From assembly GCF_954871325.1 (NCBI RefSeq), contig NC_088777.1, positions 23,847,366-23,911,365 on the forward strand: DNA of 64,000 nucleotides. Direction: 5' to 3'. Below, in pieces: positions 20,690 through 33,700 of the stretch. This DNA is from Gordionus sp. m RMFG-2023. Taxonomy: Eukaryota > Nematomorpha > Gordioida > Chordodea > Parachordodidae. Both the position numbers and the translations under genes were made by a program. A model generated the notes under the pieces. That model was not told the origin of the DNA. It was given only the letters and a program-made list of their open reading frames with translations, and ran no database searches. How positions within the stretch are numbered: position 1 is the stretch's first letter; every line of letters starts with the position of its first letter.

Positions 20690-21590
20690 GAAAACCATTT
20701 TTATATTAAATTGTCCATTTTCCATAATGTGGGAAGAAGTTATTTCAACTTTAAAAATAGCATTTAAAATGCTTTCAATATATTTACTCAGTAAAAATTT
20801 GTTTAACAATGAATATGAAAGGATTAAAAAAATAGTAACCGAAAGATAAGATAAAAATAAAAATTTAACCCTAATTAATGATCGGTTGACAAATATAAGT
20901 GTGGAGAATGTATTGTAAATTTTATTATAGCATTACTCCCAAGTCCCATTTTTTTATAAATTAATTGAAGCAGGGACCAATATGCATACGGGAGAACATA
21001 TATGTCTAGAGAATTTATTAAAGTAGTTGTAGAAATAGGAAACACAAAAAGTAACATAACAATGAAGAAAGTGGACACTTGTGAGAAATAAATATCCAAA
21101 TATCAAATGCATAGGGTTTGCATCTCATGGACTTAATTTGCTTTTAAAGGGTCTACCAAATAAAATTCCGCCAATTTGAATTTAATAGCAAAAGGAGCCC
21201 AAAGTATTAGAAAATATTCAAAATTCAACATTATTTTACACATTTAAGGAAAAACAACTCTACTTAAAGATAAAAAGGAGTCATTCTATGCAAATATAGA
21301 TCGTGAAAGCGACAAATCAAATTTATCAGAGCATTTATTCATATCAGGGAGATCTCTTATGGAACGAAATTATAGAAATTGAAAAATATATTAAAAACCG
21401 GAAATGACCCAAGATATTAGGGATTTATTTAAAGACAACAGAAGTTGATAAAGGATTCGATGTTATTAAACTATTCTGGATACCTAGATTTAGATGTTGC
21501 GAGACAAATGACAATCGCTCGATATTAGAGATTTGGAATCGTTTTCATCCAAATAACGATAAAATTAATAATTTAAATTAGATTATTACT
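20690..21590 (+). pseudogene. DUF659-type hAT transposase remnant A
   Basis: Degraded plus-strand coding sequence parallel to the remnant at 39170-43007. Shared blocks in order: FKMLSIYLLSKNLF (20765), TLINDRLTNI (20870), the DUF659-like stretch including IEAG and a VVEIG-like helix (20960-21050), ASHGLNLLLKG (21120-21150), then LWIPRFRCCETND (21470). In DUF659 hATs these are the region before the first catalytic Asp, the RNase H fold, and the AH.LNL block. Many stops and frameshifts. Its main interest is as an uninterrupted paralogue of the 39.6-kb insertion site. Confidence 0.7.
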
Positions 21591-21684
21591 TGCTTATATA
21601 ATATATTAATAGTCTATATATTTCTAATAAAGCATGGGAAAAAAATCAATATTGACCTGTAAAATAATTTTTTTTAAATTTTCT

Positions 21685-21910
21685 TAGTGTTGTTAAACAA
21701 ACGGCTCGTTTTGAGCCGTTTTTAAAAACGGATATGTCAATATTTTAGCCAGAAAAAGTTTATGCAAGACTGAAGATTTTGGTCATAGATAGCACAAAGG
21801 TTTATACATCTATTAGCGAAGTTTCGAGGCTTAGGCAATATTTTTCTAGCTAAAATATTGAGTTAGCCGTTTTTAAAAATTGGCTCAAATCGAGCCGTTT
21901 AACAACACTA
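21685..21910. mobile_element. TAGTGTTG MITE copy 1 (226 bp)
   Basis: Starts TAGTGTTGTTAAACAAACGG and ends GAGCCGTTTAACAACACTA. Subterminal self-complementary blocks (ACGGCTCGTTTTGAGCCGT) make it foldback-like. Copy 2 is at 27903-28119, with partial copies near 33834 and 40165. No TSD visible here. The first eight bases equal those of the 3.4-kb foldback element. Confidence 0.85.
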
Positions 21911-22255
21911 CCAATTAAGGCACATATCACAAATGAGGATAATTCCTCATTTAAGCTAAAATCCGCTTTCGGAAAAGCCATGATTTAGCCCTATTATATT
22001 TATTCAAATTTAGAATAGTCATCCATTTTAAAACGCCCCGATTAAGATTTTAACAAAAAGAATATTATGTAAACCTCGAGATTTGGCTTAATTGGTACCA
22101 CTTAAATTGTGAATATCATTGTGAGAAGATATAGTTTATGTATATTTTTATTCATAATAAATTATATCTAATTAGTTTAATTTTATTGATTCTTATATAA
22201 TATAGAATTGAGAAAAAAAATTTGATAAAATAATTAGAAACAAAGTAGACAATTG

Positions 22256-22625
22256 TATATTCTTGTTTGGGTATCCCGTCTTAGAGAATCTTTTATAGTG
22301 AATGCATATATAGAGAAACTTTTATAGAGAAAACAATTATAAAAAATGTCGTTTATAAAGAATAACGTTTATAGAGAATGATTTTATAAAGAATTTATTT
22401 TATAGAGAAATTTTTATAAAGAAAACAATTATAGAGAATGTCATTTATGGAGAATCTCATTTATAGAGATTGATTTTATAGATAATTTTTTTTATAGATG
22501 AAACAATTATATTGTATGTTGTTTATAGAGAAACTCGTTTAAAGGGAATTTTTTACTGATAATTATTTTACAGAGAAGCGTTTTACAGGGAATTATTTTA
22601 TAGAGAGGTTTTATAGAGGATAATT
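22256..22625. repeat. TTATAGAGAA minisatellite-type repeat, copy 1
   Basis: More than fifteen degenerate units of TTTATAGAGAA(T). A homologous stretch in reverse orientation lies at 46975-47240, with related flank (TTCTTGTTTGGGTATCCC here, reverse complement of GGGAACTCTTGTTTGATATTC there), so the two belong to one dispersed family. Confidence 0.75.
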
Positions 22626-23363
22626 TTGAATTAAGTATTATATTAGAAATAAATTCACTGAATTAAATTTTATCAAATGTGACCATTTATCTTCGATTTC
22701 ATTTATAAATGATTTAAATAAAATGAATTATGATTAAGTATTACTTTAGAAGTAAATTATTTGAAATAATATGACGGTTTACAATTAATTAATTTCTTGG
22801 ATCCGTTGTTGTACTTAATAAACAAGATTACATCAAATATAATTTATTAAAGATATATAAAAAGGGGCATTTTAAATTTATAAAACTAAAAAATCTTATT
22901 TGAATATTACCTTTTATTTCCATTCTCTCCGATATTGTACCATTGATTTCTTGAATCTAGAGAAGTTTCTCAATAAAAAGATATAGTTTGTAGAAAAAGA
23001 TTTTATAAAAAAAGAAATAATGATGTCAATAAAAAATTTATTAGGTATAAGGGTAAAATTACTTATTCTGAGATTTTGCCATAATTTAATTTAATCTGGA
23101 TTATCTACTAAATATGAGGCTTAGAGATTTCTTTTAATTAAAATGTAGAATATTTTATTTTTATGTAGATTTGATACCAAATATCAAATAAATTTAGAGA
23201 AGGGAAACATCAAAGCCTTAGGAAAAATTAACACCATCACTTGGAAAGCAATAAGATTGAAAAAATTGAGAATTCTTTATTAAATATGCCTAATTTTTAA
23301 ATTTTTTCGAATTAATTAATTAATTTAAAATTGTTGCATAAACCAAAAATATATAATTTTTAT
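22626..23363. other. AT-rich DNA, nothing recognised
   Basis: No coding or repeat signal identified. Confidence 0.5.
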
Positions 23364-24650
23364 TAGTGCTGTAAACATTTCTAAAACAATCGAACGCGTT
23401 CAACGTTCATTGATAAAAATCAAACGCGTTAGCGTTTACTTTCAAAAAAAAGAACGCGTTCACGTTCGTTCAAAATTTTATGATAAATTTTTTTTTAAAT
23501 TTAATTTAATATAAATAAATGTCTTATATTTTAATACAATATATTAGGCATATTAAAAAATAATATAGTTTTATTATAAATACAATATATATAGTGAATA
23601 AAAAGATATTTTTATTTATAAATAATTTTTAATTAATTTTTAATAACAATTGTTTTTCAATATTTTTATCGGATAGACAGGAACTCTACTTGGCAGTTAA
23701 TACGGCATTAGCTGATATAAAAACGCGCTCTCTAGGGGTAAATGAGAAGATTGATTATATTTAATAAACAACTCTTTTAACGAGGGGAATTTATTAAAAA
23801 CATTTATTGTTTTGTCTTGTTATCCTCCTCCAATCCATCCTCTACTTCCTCGATATTTTTATAAAAATATTAAATTTGTCATTTATAGCATTTTAATATT
23901 GTAAATATAAATATAATATCTTAGGTATAGTAGATTCAAAGAAATCATTTTTATAACTTTTATATTATATAAAAGTTAATTATTTCTACAATATAAAATT
24001 TATACTTCAAATTGTGTTCAACAATTAAAATATAAAATCCTTGATTAAAATAATAGTGATTAGATTATAATTTCAAAAAATGACATTAAAAATAAATTCT
24101 AAATGGTATGAACCATTTTCTATCTATGTATATAATATATAAAATTTAATGATTTTTACTTAGAACAATCTATAATAAATTGTTAACTGGCTAGTTAGTT
24201 ATATTGTATAAAATAATTAATATTATAATCAAATGTCGTTTTAAATTGGAACTTGAAGATTTTGAAACTGATATAATACTTTTTAGGCATATTTTATATT
24301 TGTTAAGTATTGAATTAGTTTTTTCAATATAGGATGTTACTGTAAAATATTTACAAATTAATAAACTATAATAATGGCTTGTTAAAAAAATTAAATGTTA
24401 AAAAGGAAAAAAACCTGATTAAAAAAGATATGACTTTTTTCTTAAAAAATTCGGATTAATGTGAAATTTCTCAAAAATAGTAAAGAGTGTTTTTAAAATT
24501 GAACGAACATTAAATTCGAACGCGTTCTTTAAAAAAATGGAACGCGTTCACGTTCAGAATTCGTCAAAAATAAAAGAACGTCGTTCATCATTTTTTTCAA
24601 AAAAACGAACTTCGTTCACGAACGCGTTCAAAATGAACGATTAAACATTT
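23364..24650 (-). mobile_element. Internally deleted hAT with GAACGCGTTC subterminal repeats
   Basis: Left end TAGTGCTGTAAACATTT, then repeated GAACGCGTTC palindromes (23390-23475). At the right the same palindromes recur (24495-24630), followed by GATTAAACATTTAAAT, the weak inverse of the left end. A hAT dimerisation domain survives on the minus strand at 23640-23790, the only coding sequence. No TSD was found, and the right border is approximate. Confidence 0.65.
23640..23790 (-). pseudogene. hAT C-terminal dimerisation domain fragment
   Basis: Two frames give KFPSLKELFIKYNQS followed by ERVFISANAVLTAK, one stop, then LSDKNIEKQLLLKIN. This matches the hATC pattern (PxLKxLFxKYN..., ERxFSxAxxxLTxKRxxLSDxxFE). 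The rest of the transposase is missing. Confidence 0.7.
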
Positions 24651-24659
24651 AAATTATAT

Positions 24660-25500
24660 GAGACAATGCCTTTAGATAATCTAACATGGGTCTTAAATAG
24701 TAATCTTCTTGAGCTCTTTCCCAATATCGTTTTTTGAGAGCGGAAAATAGTCCCAAAGAAAATTGCTCGAATTTATAGCAATTAAGGCTATCTTCATCTT
24801 TGAGAGCTAAAATTAAGTAAGATTTTTTTAAAATTTATATTATAATATAGATTTCATACTTTTGATAAATTTTCAAATGTTGGATGTTGGGAACTTATAT
24901 GGAAAGAAAGACTCCGGTGCCATCTTCTACTGCATTTTTGATATTTGGAGCTCACATTAGAGTGGAATCATAGCAATTCCATAATTAAATACAAAATAAT
25001 GAGGATCAGCTCCCTATTCTATCATTTTACCAATCCATGTCTTCTTGAACTATTCTATCAAAGGTTGTAGAATTCCCGCCTTTCTACTGGCACATATGCC
25101 AGTCAATAACATAAAATGAAGTTAATGTATTTTTTGCACAGCGTGCCATATGCATTGAGATATATGGAAGAAACGTCGGCTATCAGCCAATGATAAAGAT
25201 TAGTTGAAAGTTGATATGGCTGCATTCAAAGTCTGTCATAATAGATTTAGGATAAAGATGAATTTACAAATTTTTATTTTTTTCGAAAATATTTTAATAA
25301 TCCTGATGGCGACTCGACCCAATATGGATATAAATGGCAGGAATAATCGTCTCACATTTCATCTCATGGATGATATATATTTGCTGGAAGAGTTAGGGTA
25401 TGTTTTGAAGGTGCCATCTGCGTACTATTTTTGGTTTGATAGGAACTGTATATTTTTTATTGTCGAAATATTAGGCATCGATAATCATAGTTATTGTTGT
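24660..25500 (-). pseudogene. MULE (Mutator-like) transposase remnant
   Basis: Minus-strand blocks in MULE order: YADGTFKTYPNSSSKY (about 25420-25370, the D-G-T-F-K catalytic motif), LPFISI where family members have P(V/A)xYxL, NPKSIMTDFECS (about 25240-25210, second catalytic Asp), HISQCIWHAVQK (about 25170-25130, the C-x-H..Q block), and NAVED (about 24930) resembling NNAVEGWH. Reading needs several frame switches, so it is dead. No MULE terminal repeats were found beside it. The foldback at 59338-61533 has a MULE-type 9-bp TSD but is not shown to be related. Confidence 0.7.
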
Positions 25501-25830
25501 TAAACGACTCAGTCGAGTCGGCTTTACTATAGCCCAAGTCGAGTTTTTAGTTAAAAAATTGACTCTAAAGTCGAGTTGAGTTTTGTGTCGATTAGTCGAC
25601 TTGTTTTTACAACTAGAGTTCATAAACTCAAGTTACTACTCGAATTTTAAACTTGAGTCGTGAACTCAAGTCGCGACTCGAGTTTTGAACTTGAGTCGTA
25701 AATTCAAGTCGCAACTCGAGTTTTGAACTTAAATCGTGAACTAAAATCGCGACTCTAGTTTTGAACTTGAGTCGTAAATTCAGATGACTCGAGTTCTGAA
25801 CTTAAGTCGTGAACTCAATATATATGTTAA
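25495..25830. repeat. ACTCGAGTTTTGAACTTGAGTCG tandem array
   Basis: Starts TTGTTGTTAAACGACTCAGTCGAG, then about six degenerate units of about 38 bp built on ACTCGAG/ACTTGAGTCG motifs. The start resembles hAT-type ends of the TGTTGTTAAAC family seen at 21685. A short relative is at 8345-8410. Confidence 0.7.
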
Positions 25831-27079
25831 CTAAAATTTTATGAAACTCTGTTATATAAGTGCTTTTTAATGGTTGTTTGTGTAAAACCCAGATCCGGGG
25901 CTTGGGCTTAAAACCAATATTTAAGTTGTTTTTTCTTGACTTTATTAAGGTATATAAATATATGGTTATTAGAGGTATCAATTGATAGCTAAAGTTCTAC
26001 TGAATAGATAGCAAACCAAGCGCCACTTCTCGATTGGCTAAGCTATTACTACATAGATCAGAAATTTTTATCAGTACTAAATATTGATATGATGATGAAT
26101 GGGCATCAAATAAGTCTAGTTCTCCCTTAATATGGTATATATAAGTTTGACCTGGGAGCGGGGGTAAAAAATAAATATGGTTGCTCATATATTTGTTCTT
26201 GAATAAAAATTTTTAAGCATCGCATGGCTTTAAATAGACAGGTATAGATCTTAACATTTTATTTTTAATTATGTACAATATTAAGAAAAAAATATCTGCA
26301 AAATTAGTTAATTTGGGTTCAGGAATTTTAAACTCTAAAAAAATCAATTGCTAAAATTATTATCCTATGTTTGGAAATAAAAAACGTGCTCGTAACATTA
26401 ATCAAATTTGAAAAAACTTTATGTGTAGAAATTATCGTAAATATAATTACCTAAGCTCTTTCCTGATTTAAATATGGAAGATTATAATCTTCAAGAATAG
26501 TGTTAGACATAATCGATTATGTAATTAAGAGGCAAATTTTGATGATTAAGATAAAAAAAACTCCTAGAATATAGAAACCCGAAACAATTTTTCTCCTTAA
26601 AAAGTGTCCTAACTTTGTTTAAGAATTTTGTTAATTTATATTTACTTTCTTCAAAACAAAAGTAAATATCAGGTTATTTCCGAATGTATTATATAGGAAC
26701 TAGTTCAAACCAGGGCTTGTCTATTTAATAAAAAAATTTCTAACCAAAATTTTGTCTTATTCAAAACTTGGCTTTAAAATTTTTTCATTTTATTTATTAA
26801 ATCTTTAAAATTTATAATTACAATACAAAAATCTAATAAATAAAAATATTATAAAAAATTATCTTCTGTTCATCTTTCATTTGCCAAATCTTTTTCTTCT
26901 GGAAAGCTTAAATAAATATAAAGATATATTTGAAGAATTAAATAATCATTATTAAATTTTACTAATTGGGGGGGGGGGGGGGTAAAATTCTTGATTAGAG
27001 TTTAAAAAAATATTATTCAGGCAAATTATATATGTTAATACGGTCTAAACGCAATCACAACAAAGTATATATTAATATT
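25831..27079. other. AT-rich DNA with a G14 run
   Basis: No gene seen. A run of 14 G at about 26968-26981 may be a decayed hAT-type end bordering the hAT remnant to its right. Confidence 0.45.
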
Positions 27080-28964
27080 TACATTTATTCCAATAATCTA
27101 TGTCCCAATAACTCAGGCACAGGCATTTTTCAAGGGTTTCTGAAGTCATCCTATTCCTTTTTTTGGTCATAACCGCTTTGCTGAAGATCCTCTTACTGGC
27201 AACACTCATAGTTTGTTGTTTTAAAGAGTCCCTAGCCATTACGACAAAGTGGGATATATGGCGATTCTTTGCTCATCAATTTAAAATATTTGTCTCCACA
27301 ATCTCATCTCTCATGGGGTCTGTGTTATCAATAGCATCTCTGAAAATAAATATAAAAATAAGTTAATAATATTTCTAAGTATTTATATTTACTTTCGCAG
27401 TTTATTATGTATAGTAACTGAGTAGGATTGAGAATTAATGTCTTCAGTTGTCGTTAATTATTGAGATGGCCAGGCATAATCATTGTTTATTAGTTTAAAT
27501 TCTTCATCATATTTATGTTTTAATATAGAATTGGGCATATATTTTAGTTTTGTCTTGGGATCTAGCAAGCAATATATAATTTGTAAGGGTACCAATTATT
27601 CATAGGCTTTACATTTATTCAGCATTAATTTCACCGTTTTTTTGATATCCTCGTTAACATGTAAATTAAATGTTTCATCTAAAAAATTTCCCAACGAAGT
27701 GAAACCGCACATAATATTTTGAAAAAAGGTTTAAGAAAGGTTTCAATTTCCTTTAAATATTTAGCCTCATTGGCATTATTATAAAATTCATCTTTTGGTA
27801 GACATTTTTCCCTAAACGTTTAATAGCGTCTAAATTCTTTAAAATAATATATATTATAAAATAACATTTAATATTAGGCTTAAATAGCTTTATTGTTGTA
27901 GATAGTGTTGTTAAACAGCTCGTTTTGAGTCGATTTTTAAAAACGGCTAACTCAATATTTCATCCAGATTACGCAAGCTTGAAGATTTTGCTTGTAGAAG
28001 GAACAAAGGTTCTGACATCTATTGGCGAAATCTCATAGCTTAGGCAATATTTTTCTAGCTAAAATATTGAGTTGGCCGTTTTTAAAAATCGGCTCAAAAC
28101 GAGTCGTTTATCAATACTAATTGTAGATATCATAAGATACTTAGAATTCCACCTAGTGACCACGTCGAGTGGAAATCTAGTGCCATCAAAGATATTCATA
28201 TATTTTTGCAAAAACTTGGGCCACAGGTAAAGTGTTTTCACCAATGTGTATTTTCTAATTTTAACAGAACCTTATCTTATATCTCTCTTCTAACTATAAT
28301 TATTAATTTAATTTAAGCACAAACTTTCTAAGTCTTAACTTTCTTCTTAACTTAATATTAAAAACTAATTAATTGAACACACTTTTCAAACTTTAAAATA
28401 TATTTTATTCCTTTATTTCGTTAATTTTTAATCATTATATAAAAGTTAAAAAAATGTTTTCATCCAGAATATCATAAAAACAATAATCATAAAAAATTAT
28501 ATTCCTCATTATTTCTTACTTTTTTATAAATGATTTGTTTAGTTTGCGTTTAATTAAAAAATTATAACTTTTTAAAATTAACGAAAACTAGTATAAAATA
28601 AACAAAAAAGGAATATTTTAAACCGAAACTAGGACACTAATTTTGGATCAAAAATAATTAGCCCTTCTTTAACGATTATATTAATAACATGAGCTAGGCA
28701 TCTATGATTATAGAAGGGCTTATTTTATTTTTCCATATAATGATTGGTCATTATATCTGCTGCACTTATGATATTTTTAGCATTATCATGTGACAGCGCC
28801 ATAACATTTTTTTGAATCTCAAATGTTTCAAGAGATTTTAATAAATAATTGGCTATATCTTGTCCACTGTGGGTGTGAGGCAGTTCTATTAAACCTAGAA
28901 GTTAATTTTTTATTTTCCAATTATTTGTTATATAATGTTCAGTAATCGAACAATAAGATTTTTA
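27080..28964 (-). pseudogene. BED-type hAT transposase remnant B, split by a MITE and a P element
   Basis: On the minus strand from the right: a SYCSITEHYI segment (about 28945), IELPHTHSGQDIANYLL and MALSHDNAKNII (28900-28780), CLAHVINIIVKEGL (about 28700-28660), DGTRFPLDVVTRWNSKYLMI (28190-28135), LDPKTKLKY (about 27560), and a hATC-like end (MARDSLKQQ, SVASKRIFSKAV, RNRMTSETLEKC; 27260-27130). This is the HxG, DNAxN, CxAH and RWNS order of hAT proteins. The N-terminal part is cut off at 28965-28972, the P-element target. A TAGTGTTG MITE (27903-28119) sits right after YLMIST. Frameshifts and stops abound. Confidence 0.8.
27903..28119. mobile_element. TAGTGTTG MITE copy 2 (217 bp)
   Basis: Ends TAGTGTTGTTAAACAGCTCG and CGAGTCGTTTATCAATACTA. 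Flanked by GTTGTAGA and ATTGTAGA, an 8-bp TSD with one mismatch, consistent with a hAT-mobilised MITE. It interrupts the hAT remnant B. Confidence 0.85.
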
Positions 28965-29204
28965 TTATACTCCATAGGCGTAGCCAGGATTTTCATAAGG
29001 GGGGGAATTAAAAATTACTGGGGGTTTCGCCCCCAGACCCCCTTTTGGGCGGGCCTTCGGCCCGGTTACTTTAGTCTATATATAGTCATAAAATATTTTT
29101 ACAAATTTTAATAAAAAAAATAAGCCTGGAACAAATATGAAATAAATTTTTATTAGTTTATGTAAAATAAAAATATAATAAATTACTTGTATTGTATATA
29201 CCTT

Positions 29205-29297
29205 AATCAATGATATATATAACTATAGATTGACGATCATGCATAAAAAAACGTCCACCTATTGAAATCAGCTGTAGCGCCATTTTGTAGCTTGTAC
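29205..29297. repeat. P-element subterminal inverted repeat, left
   Basis: CTATAGATTGACGATCATGC to CAGCTGTAGCGCCATTTTG; the inverted partner is at 34452-34545 with few differences. Internal inverted repeats that aid transposition are known in P elements. Confidence 0.75.
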
Positions 29298-30737
29298 GTT
29301 GATCAAATGCCTCAATAATGATAATAATTTTTAAAAATTTAACAATTTTACTAATAATTTTTAATGTAATTATGTAAAATAATCAAATGAATCCTAACCT
29401 CAACTGATCTTCAATTAAATTACATGGGTATTCTCTAAAATAAAAAAACTCAACATTTAATCCAATAGTAGTACATAATATCATTAAATTACTTTCACCC
29501 AGAAATTATTCAGAAACATAGATTGCTACAACATCACTGAAACAAAAATCACCAAAATTATACCCATACAAAATATTCCATACTTATATCTAATACACCC
29601 TCAAATATTCAACCAAATAAGGTCCATTGCCTATATATAATTGCCAAAAAAACTTATCACACAGATTCCTTTGACTCAGTCAAGAAAATACATCTTTCAA
29701 TCATAGTTTTAAGTTAATTTATCTATTTGATTAATATTATTATAAAAATTAATTTATTTTTAAACATTCCTCAATTATTTAACCCCCAATCATTTATTAG
29801 AATATCTAATTTATTTTATACATATTAATTGCAAATATCAAAATCATTTATATTTTTATATATATTTGTTAATTTTTTTAATAAAATTAGTTTTTATAAT
29901 TTTATCAAATTCACTTGATGTTTCATTAAAAATCTTATTATCCACTTATTGTTCATTTATGGAATCCTTATTATTAAATATAATAATATTTTATAATTCA
30001 TATCTTATTAATAAATAAAAATGATGTACTTATATTTATTGTAGTTGCTGGTACTTTTAATTTTAGGTAAGTAATTTATACCTTAAAATAATAATCAAAA
30101 TTTATACAAAAAAAGAGATCTGTATAGATATAATTAAATAAAATCTACAATACTCTAAAAGTAGATGAGGATTAATTAATTATGTTAAGAAAATAAGATT
30201 TTATAAAAAAATATCCTGTCAATTAAAAATTATTTTGGATTATGTGTTCTAGATGAAATAATTTAAACTATCTTAAAAGATGGGTTGAGAGCTCATCTTA
30301 CTTAATTTTTATTGTAATAATCATTTATAATTTTTTTTGTTTTAATTATTTCATCTTAATTATAAATGACAAATGAAAACATCTTTTATTTTTTTTTCAA
30401 TAAAAACATAGTGTAATAATAACATTTTTTGCATGAGTTTAAATTATTATATAAATCATTTAAATAAGGTTTATACAATAAATATATAAAAATATAGAGT
30501 ACACTTTAAAAAACAAAATGTATTTTTAACAATGTGATGATTCACATTCATATTATCTTTGATTATAAACATTCATCCTTTTTGATTCTATCATCACCTA
30601 TAAAAAATAAAATATATTTACATTAGCATAGATTATATATAATATCATAATTTTTATAATGTCTTATATAAGGCCTGTTCTTTATACAATATAATTTTTA
30701 AAAAATAAAAGAAGATATAAATATTAATTTACATGAC

Positions 30738-33700
30738 TTATTGATTATTAAATTGTATTGCTTTTGTAAGATTTTGCCTCATACCAGTTCTCAATTCCTG
30801 GTTTCTCAAGTCAGCAAAATGAAAAAATCTAATATTTAAATATCTTTAAAAAAATAGTATAAAACTAATAAATGATTACCTTTGAACAATTAATTTTACA
30901 AGAATTTGAAAATGGCTGTAACCAATCTCATGTTCATTAATATGTTCAGTAAGATCAATAAAAATATTTGTACCAATTATTGTGGAAAAAACCAACACTT
31001 CCATTTTTTTAATAATATTTTTACGTTTAATATCATTTTGATAAGTTCTAAATGAACTTTCACAAATTCGGCATAATATAGACATACTAGATGAAGGAAT
31101 CACTAACCCCCCAATATTTTTAAAATTTATGAGCATATTATTTATATTATTATCAATATATGAATCAGACCATTGCATTAATGCAAACATCACATTGTAC
31201 CTTTTTTTCTTTAATAAGTTGTTGTACTATATATCCCGAAATATAAGTTGTTACATTATCTAAATATAATGATAATTTTGGGATATGAGGATTTGTTTGG
31301 CTAAAATAATAAGATAATGCCTGGGGTATTATTGGATTTGAAATAGTTTTGATAGAATTAAAATCATCGTCATGATTATTTTGAAAATTTGAACATATTA
31401 ATTGAGTATTATCTAAGGAAATGCAATTTCCTGTAATTGTAGCATCCAATTTTGCCATTAAGGAAATGCGAACAGCAGATCGAACCTGATATGCTGATGG
31501 ATTATCATTAAATCCACCTCTGCTACGAATACTACAAAAATATAATTCTAGGTGGTCTTGAGAGGTTTTATATGTTAAAAAGAACCTTAAAAAATTGTTA
31601 TATTATAGCTTTATGAATAACTCTTGTTATAAATTAAATATAATACTTCATTTTTGGAGTTTCCCCAGTTAATAATTCCTTCCCCATTTCCAGGATGCTT
31701 TTCATAGAAAGAATTAACCCTTCTACACATGTTTTTTTATTAGACTTATAGACATAAGTTCCATTTGTTAACTTGAGTGATTTTAAAGTTTTAATGCACT
31801 TGTCAAAATGATTTTCATAATCTGCAATTGTATTATTATATAAAGGGGCTTTATATCCTTTACCAAGACAATTTCTTGTATTAAGATAATCAAACATTCT
31901 ATAAGTTATTCATAAATTTATATCATAATTTTTATTAATTGTACCATCACAATTTTCAAATCCAGGAATCTCCTGATGCTGGGCAAAAAGAAGGCTATTT
32001 GCAACAGATGCACTAAAAACTTGAACAGCAAGTTTTACCTTAAAAAATATTTAATAATTATATATTTATTATCAAACTTTCATTTTTTGTTTTTGGAAAG
32101 CAATATGTGCTTTGCGCAATTTATTTGCAGCACGTAAACCTTCGCACTCCTGCAATTTGTGTAAATTTTGTATATGCTTCCAATCTATTAACTATAAATA
32201 CAAAATAAATATTTAACCAAATTTAGCTAGCTACCTCTCCATTTGATTCATTTATTAAAATTTCCTCCTCCGCTAATAGATTTCTAAGTAATTTGAGCAT
32301 ATGACAAACATCTAGTAACATGTATATTTTTTCTGATTCATAAAATTCCAGCTCAATATATGGAATGATATTATCAGGATCCATACTAACACCAAGCAGT
32401 TTGCTCATTTTTTTATTAACAGCACAACCATCACATACTATGGCCTTACAGATAACTCCTGTTTCATTTATATTGAACAATGCAACTCTCACTAAATTAG
32501 CTAGGATATCTGAATTCATTTGTGAAACTAGAAAATAGGCTATTGGCATTTTCCAGCTGCTATTAAGACATGTAGCCATAAGAAACAGTGCCTTTGTTGC
32601 TTCTGGACAAGATTTATCTTCCTTTGTTGATTTTGTCCCATCACCTAAATCAACATAACCATGATATTCTGCTTTGTGGGGGTCATAATCTATTTGTGTT
32701 TTAATATGCATTTCATCAAGGCTAAGTACACAATATAACTGCTTTTCTGATTTTTTTTGGTAGCTTTTAATTTGGGTAAATGAAATAGAAAGGAAACCTT
32801 TATTTAATTTAATTTATTTTTTTTAAAATTATTATAATAAACCTGGCATGATTTCAATCTTGCTACTCCATGCCCTTAATGTGGATTCCGAAGGCATACA
32901 AAAGTGTGATTTGAGATATCTGTAAGCCTTAGGTTAATAAAAATGCATAGTCAATGCAAATTGACGGAATTCACTTGTATATATTTTTTTGTGGGTTTGA
33001 GATGCCTCCACTGTGTATATGTGTTTTAAGGAATATAGCAGATGTCCCTGTAAAGTGCCTGTCTATAATATTTTCGACATCATCTGATAACAAATTTTCA
33101 TCTTTTAGTGAAGTGATTATTGTTTGTAAATTGATTATTTTATTTTTTCCTCTTTTTGAGCTCCTATAATAAGCATGTGCTCTTTTTTTTAAGCGTTTAA
33201 TTATAGCCTCTTGGTAAATAATTTTTCTTTTTAATGTTTCATATGTCGCGGAATAATTATGATCATTTGTTATATGTATAATTGGATCTTTTTCATATAA
33301 TATATCACTTTTTAATGGTGTTTGTATATTTGAATAAACATTCGTTATCTAAAAAGTATATATTTTAAAATATTGTTTTAACTATGTAATGATATTGTTA
33401 ACATACATCATGAAGTGGCTTAGATATACTAAATATCGATGGAATAGAATCTTCCTTCAATAAAATCTTTCCAGATATAGTTTGAATGAAACAAGTATTT
33501 TTAAAATGCCTTCCACAAATAATACTATATTTATTAGGCATAAAATTTTTTCTATTTATAGCATGTAACCATTTTTCCAATAATTCTTTGGATTTTAATG
33601 GAAATCTATATTTAAAAATAGGTGAATAATAATGAGTAAAATATAAGATATATTTATGACATTGATACAAAGATAGATAGTATATAACAATCAATATTAA

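Noticed and set aside
32954-33169. Plus-strand frame of 71 codons
   Set aside because: Antisense to exon 3 of the P-element transposase.
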